Below, piece after piece: positions 63,559 through 64,000 of a stretch of 64,000 nt of DNA. The stretch spans positions 1,694,772 through 1,758,771 of the forward strand of contig CAWBGI010000002.1 of the NCBI GenBank assembly GCA_963788225.1. The letters run 5' to 3'. Origin of the DNA: Sulfotelmatobacter sp963788225 (GTDB lineage: Bacteria; Acidobacteriota; Terriglobia; Terriglobales; Acidobacteriaceae). Positions within the stretch are counted from its first letter, which is position 1. Every line of letters begins with the position of its first letter. The notes beneath the pieces were generated by a model. That model saw only the letters and a program-made list of their open reading frames with translations. It was not told the origin of the DNA and did not search any database. A program made the translations under genes and the position numbers.

Positions 63559-63978
63559 GTGATCGATCCGAAGCTGTTGCGCGCCGATGCGGACGCCGTG
63601 GCGCGCAATCTCGCGCGCCGCGGCTACGTGCTCGATGTGGCCGCGCTCAGCGCGCTGGAGGACAAAGCGCAAGCCTTGGGCTGTAGAGGTCGACCGGCTG
63701 CGGGCCGAGCGTAATGCCAACGCCCGGGCCGTCGGAGTGGCCCGGGGGCGCGGTGAGGATGCCGCGGGCCTCATCGCCCGCAGCGAGAGCCTCGCCTCCG
63801 AGCTCGACGCGCGCGGAAGCCGAGCTCGGCGCCGTGCAGCAGCAGCTGGAGCAGTGGCAGCTGGGACTGCCGAACCTGCTGCACGCGTCGGGCGCCGACG
63901 GGGATGACGCGAGCGCCAACGCCGAGGTGCGCCGCTGGGGTGAGCCGCGAGACTTCGCGTTAGCAATACGTAACTGAG
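63559..63978 (+). pseudogene. serS: Seryl-tRNA synthetase N-terminal region, frameshifted
   Basis: A GTG at 63559, 4 bases after the rarA stop, begins VIDPKLLRADADAVARNLAR, the SerRS start. After ALEDKAQALG (near 63685) one base is gained and the frame continues VEVDRLRAERNANARAVGVA, then after SESLASELDA (near 63815) shifts again to AELGAVQQQLEQWQLGLPNL and EVRRWGEPRDF. This is the coiled-coil tRNA-binding arm of SerRS. At about 63955 similarity stops and the frame ends at 63978 without the synthetase core. At least three breaks in 420 bases fit low-quality assembly rather than natural decay. Confidence 0.8.
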
Positions 63979-64000
63979 CCTCAAGTAGAAGGCAGCAACA

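Overview
The first ~60 kb looks like one chromosome segment of a soil-type Acidobacteriota (Terriglobia/Koribacter-like). This is inferred from family content, not from a marker-gene search: an Oar-like TonB receptor with an N-terminal carboxypeptidase-regulatory domain, membrane TPR paralogs, PilZ and zinc-ribbon/GAF/Sel1 proteins, many small lipoproteins, and palindromic intergenic elements. From about 60,075 the sequence changes abruptly: it is more G+C rich, its proteins look alphaproteobacterial, and genes are truncated, frameshifted and joined end to end. That tail is probably an assembly chimera, or less likely a transferred and decayed segment.

Layout. 1-3,440: three tandem copies (one cut by the window edge, one intact, one a relic) of a multi-TM glycosyltransferase-39-like/TPR protein. 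3,729-5,839: a lipoprotein, a frameshifted HNH nuclease, and a small ORF overlapping a nucleotidyltransferase-fold protein (toxin-antitoxin-like). 5,978-10,946: a GT2 glycosyltransferase, a tandem pair of stand-alone LuxR/GerE HTH proteins, and two membrane-anchored zinc-ribbon proteins (one with Sel1 repeats, one with GAF). 11,258-17,276: an RND efflux operon (TolC, adaptor, permease). 17,657-18,132: a second copy of the LuxR-HTH pair, divergent from the RND operon.

18,801-28,260 is a seven-gene sugar-phosphate operon on the minus strand, tkt-tal-pgi-gnd-zwf-glk-pgl. It covers glucose phosphorylation, the whole oxidative pentose phosphate branch and the transketolase/transaldolase steps, and three of its six junctions overlap by 4 bp. 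Next come two PilZ proteins, a TolC-EmrA-EmrB drug efflux operon on the plus strand, a cytidylate-kinase-like protein, and an intact IS256-family element with an 8-bp target duplication. Beyond it lie two genes of unknown function, hemH, a multiply frameshifted secreted protein, an MFS exporter, tRNA-Arg(CCG), an RRM protein, a zinc-ribbon protein and typA/bipA.

45,333-60,085 reads as a polyamine/amine uptake and catabolism locus. On the minus strand, a MerR-XRE-cupin regulator, potD, potA, potB, potC and a Tat-exported FAD amine oxidase form one apparent operon. On the plus strand are an Oar-like receptor, a class III aminotransferase, an APC permease and an aldehyde dehydrogenase that is cut off at the foreign junction. 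Palindromic REP-like elements cluster around the permease/dehydrogenase boundary.

The most distinctive items are the duplicated two-gene mini-LuxR cassette, the three-domain regulator beside the pot/amine-oxidase genes, the chimeric end, and the unknown gene pair beside the IS element.
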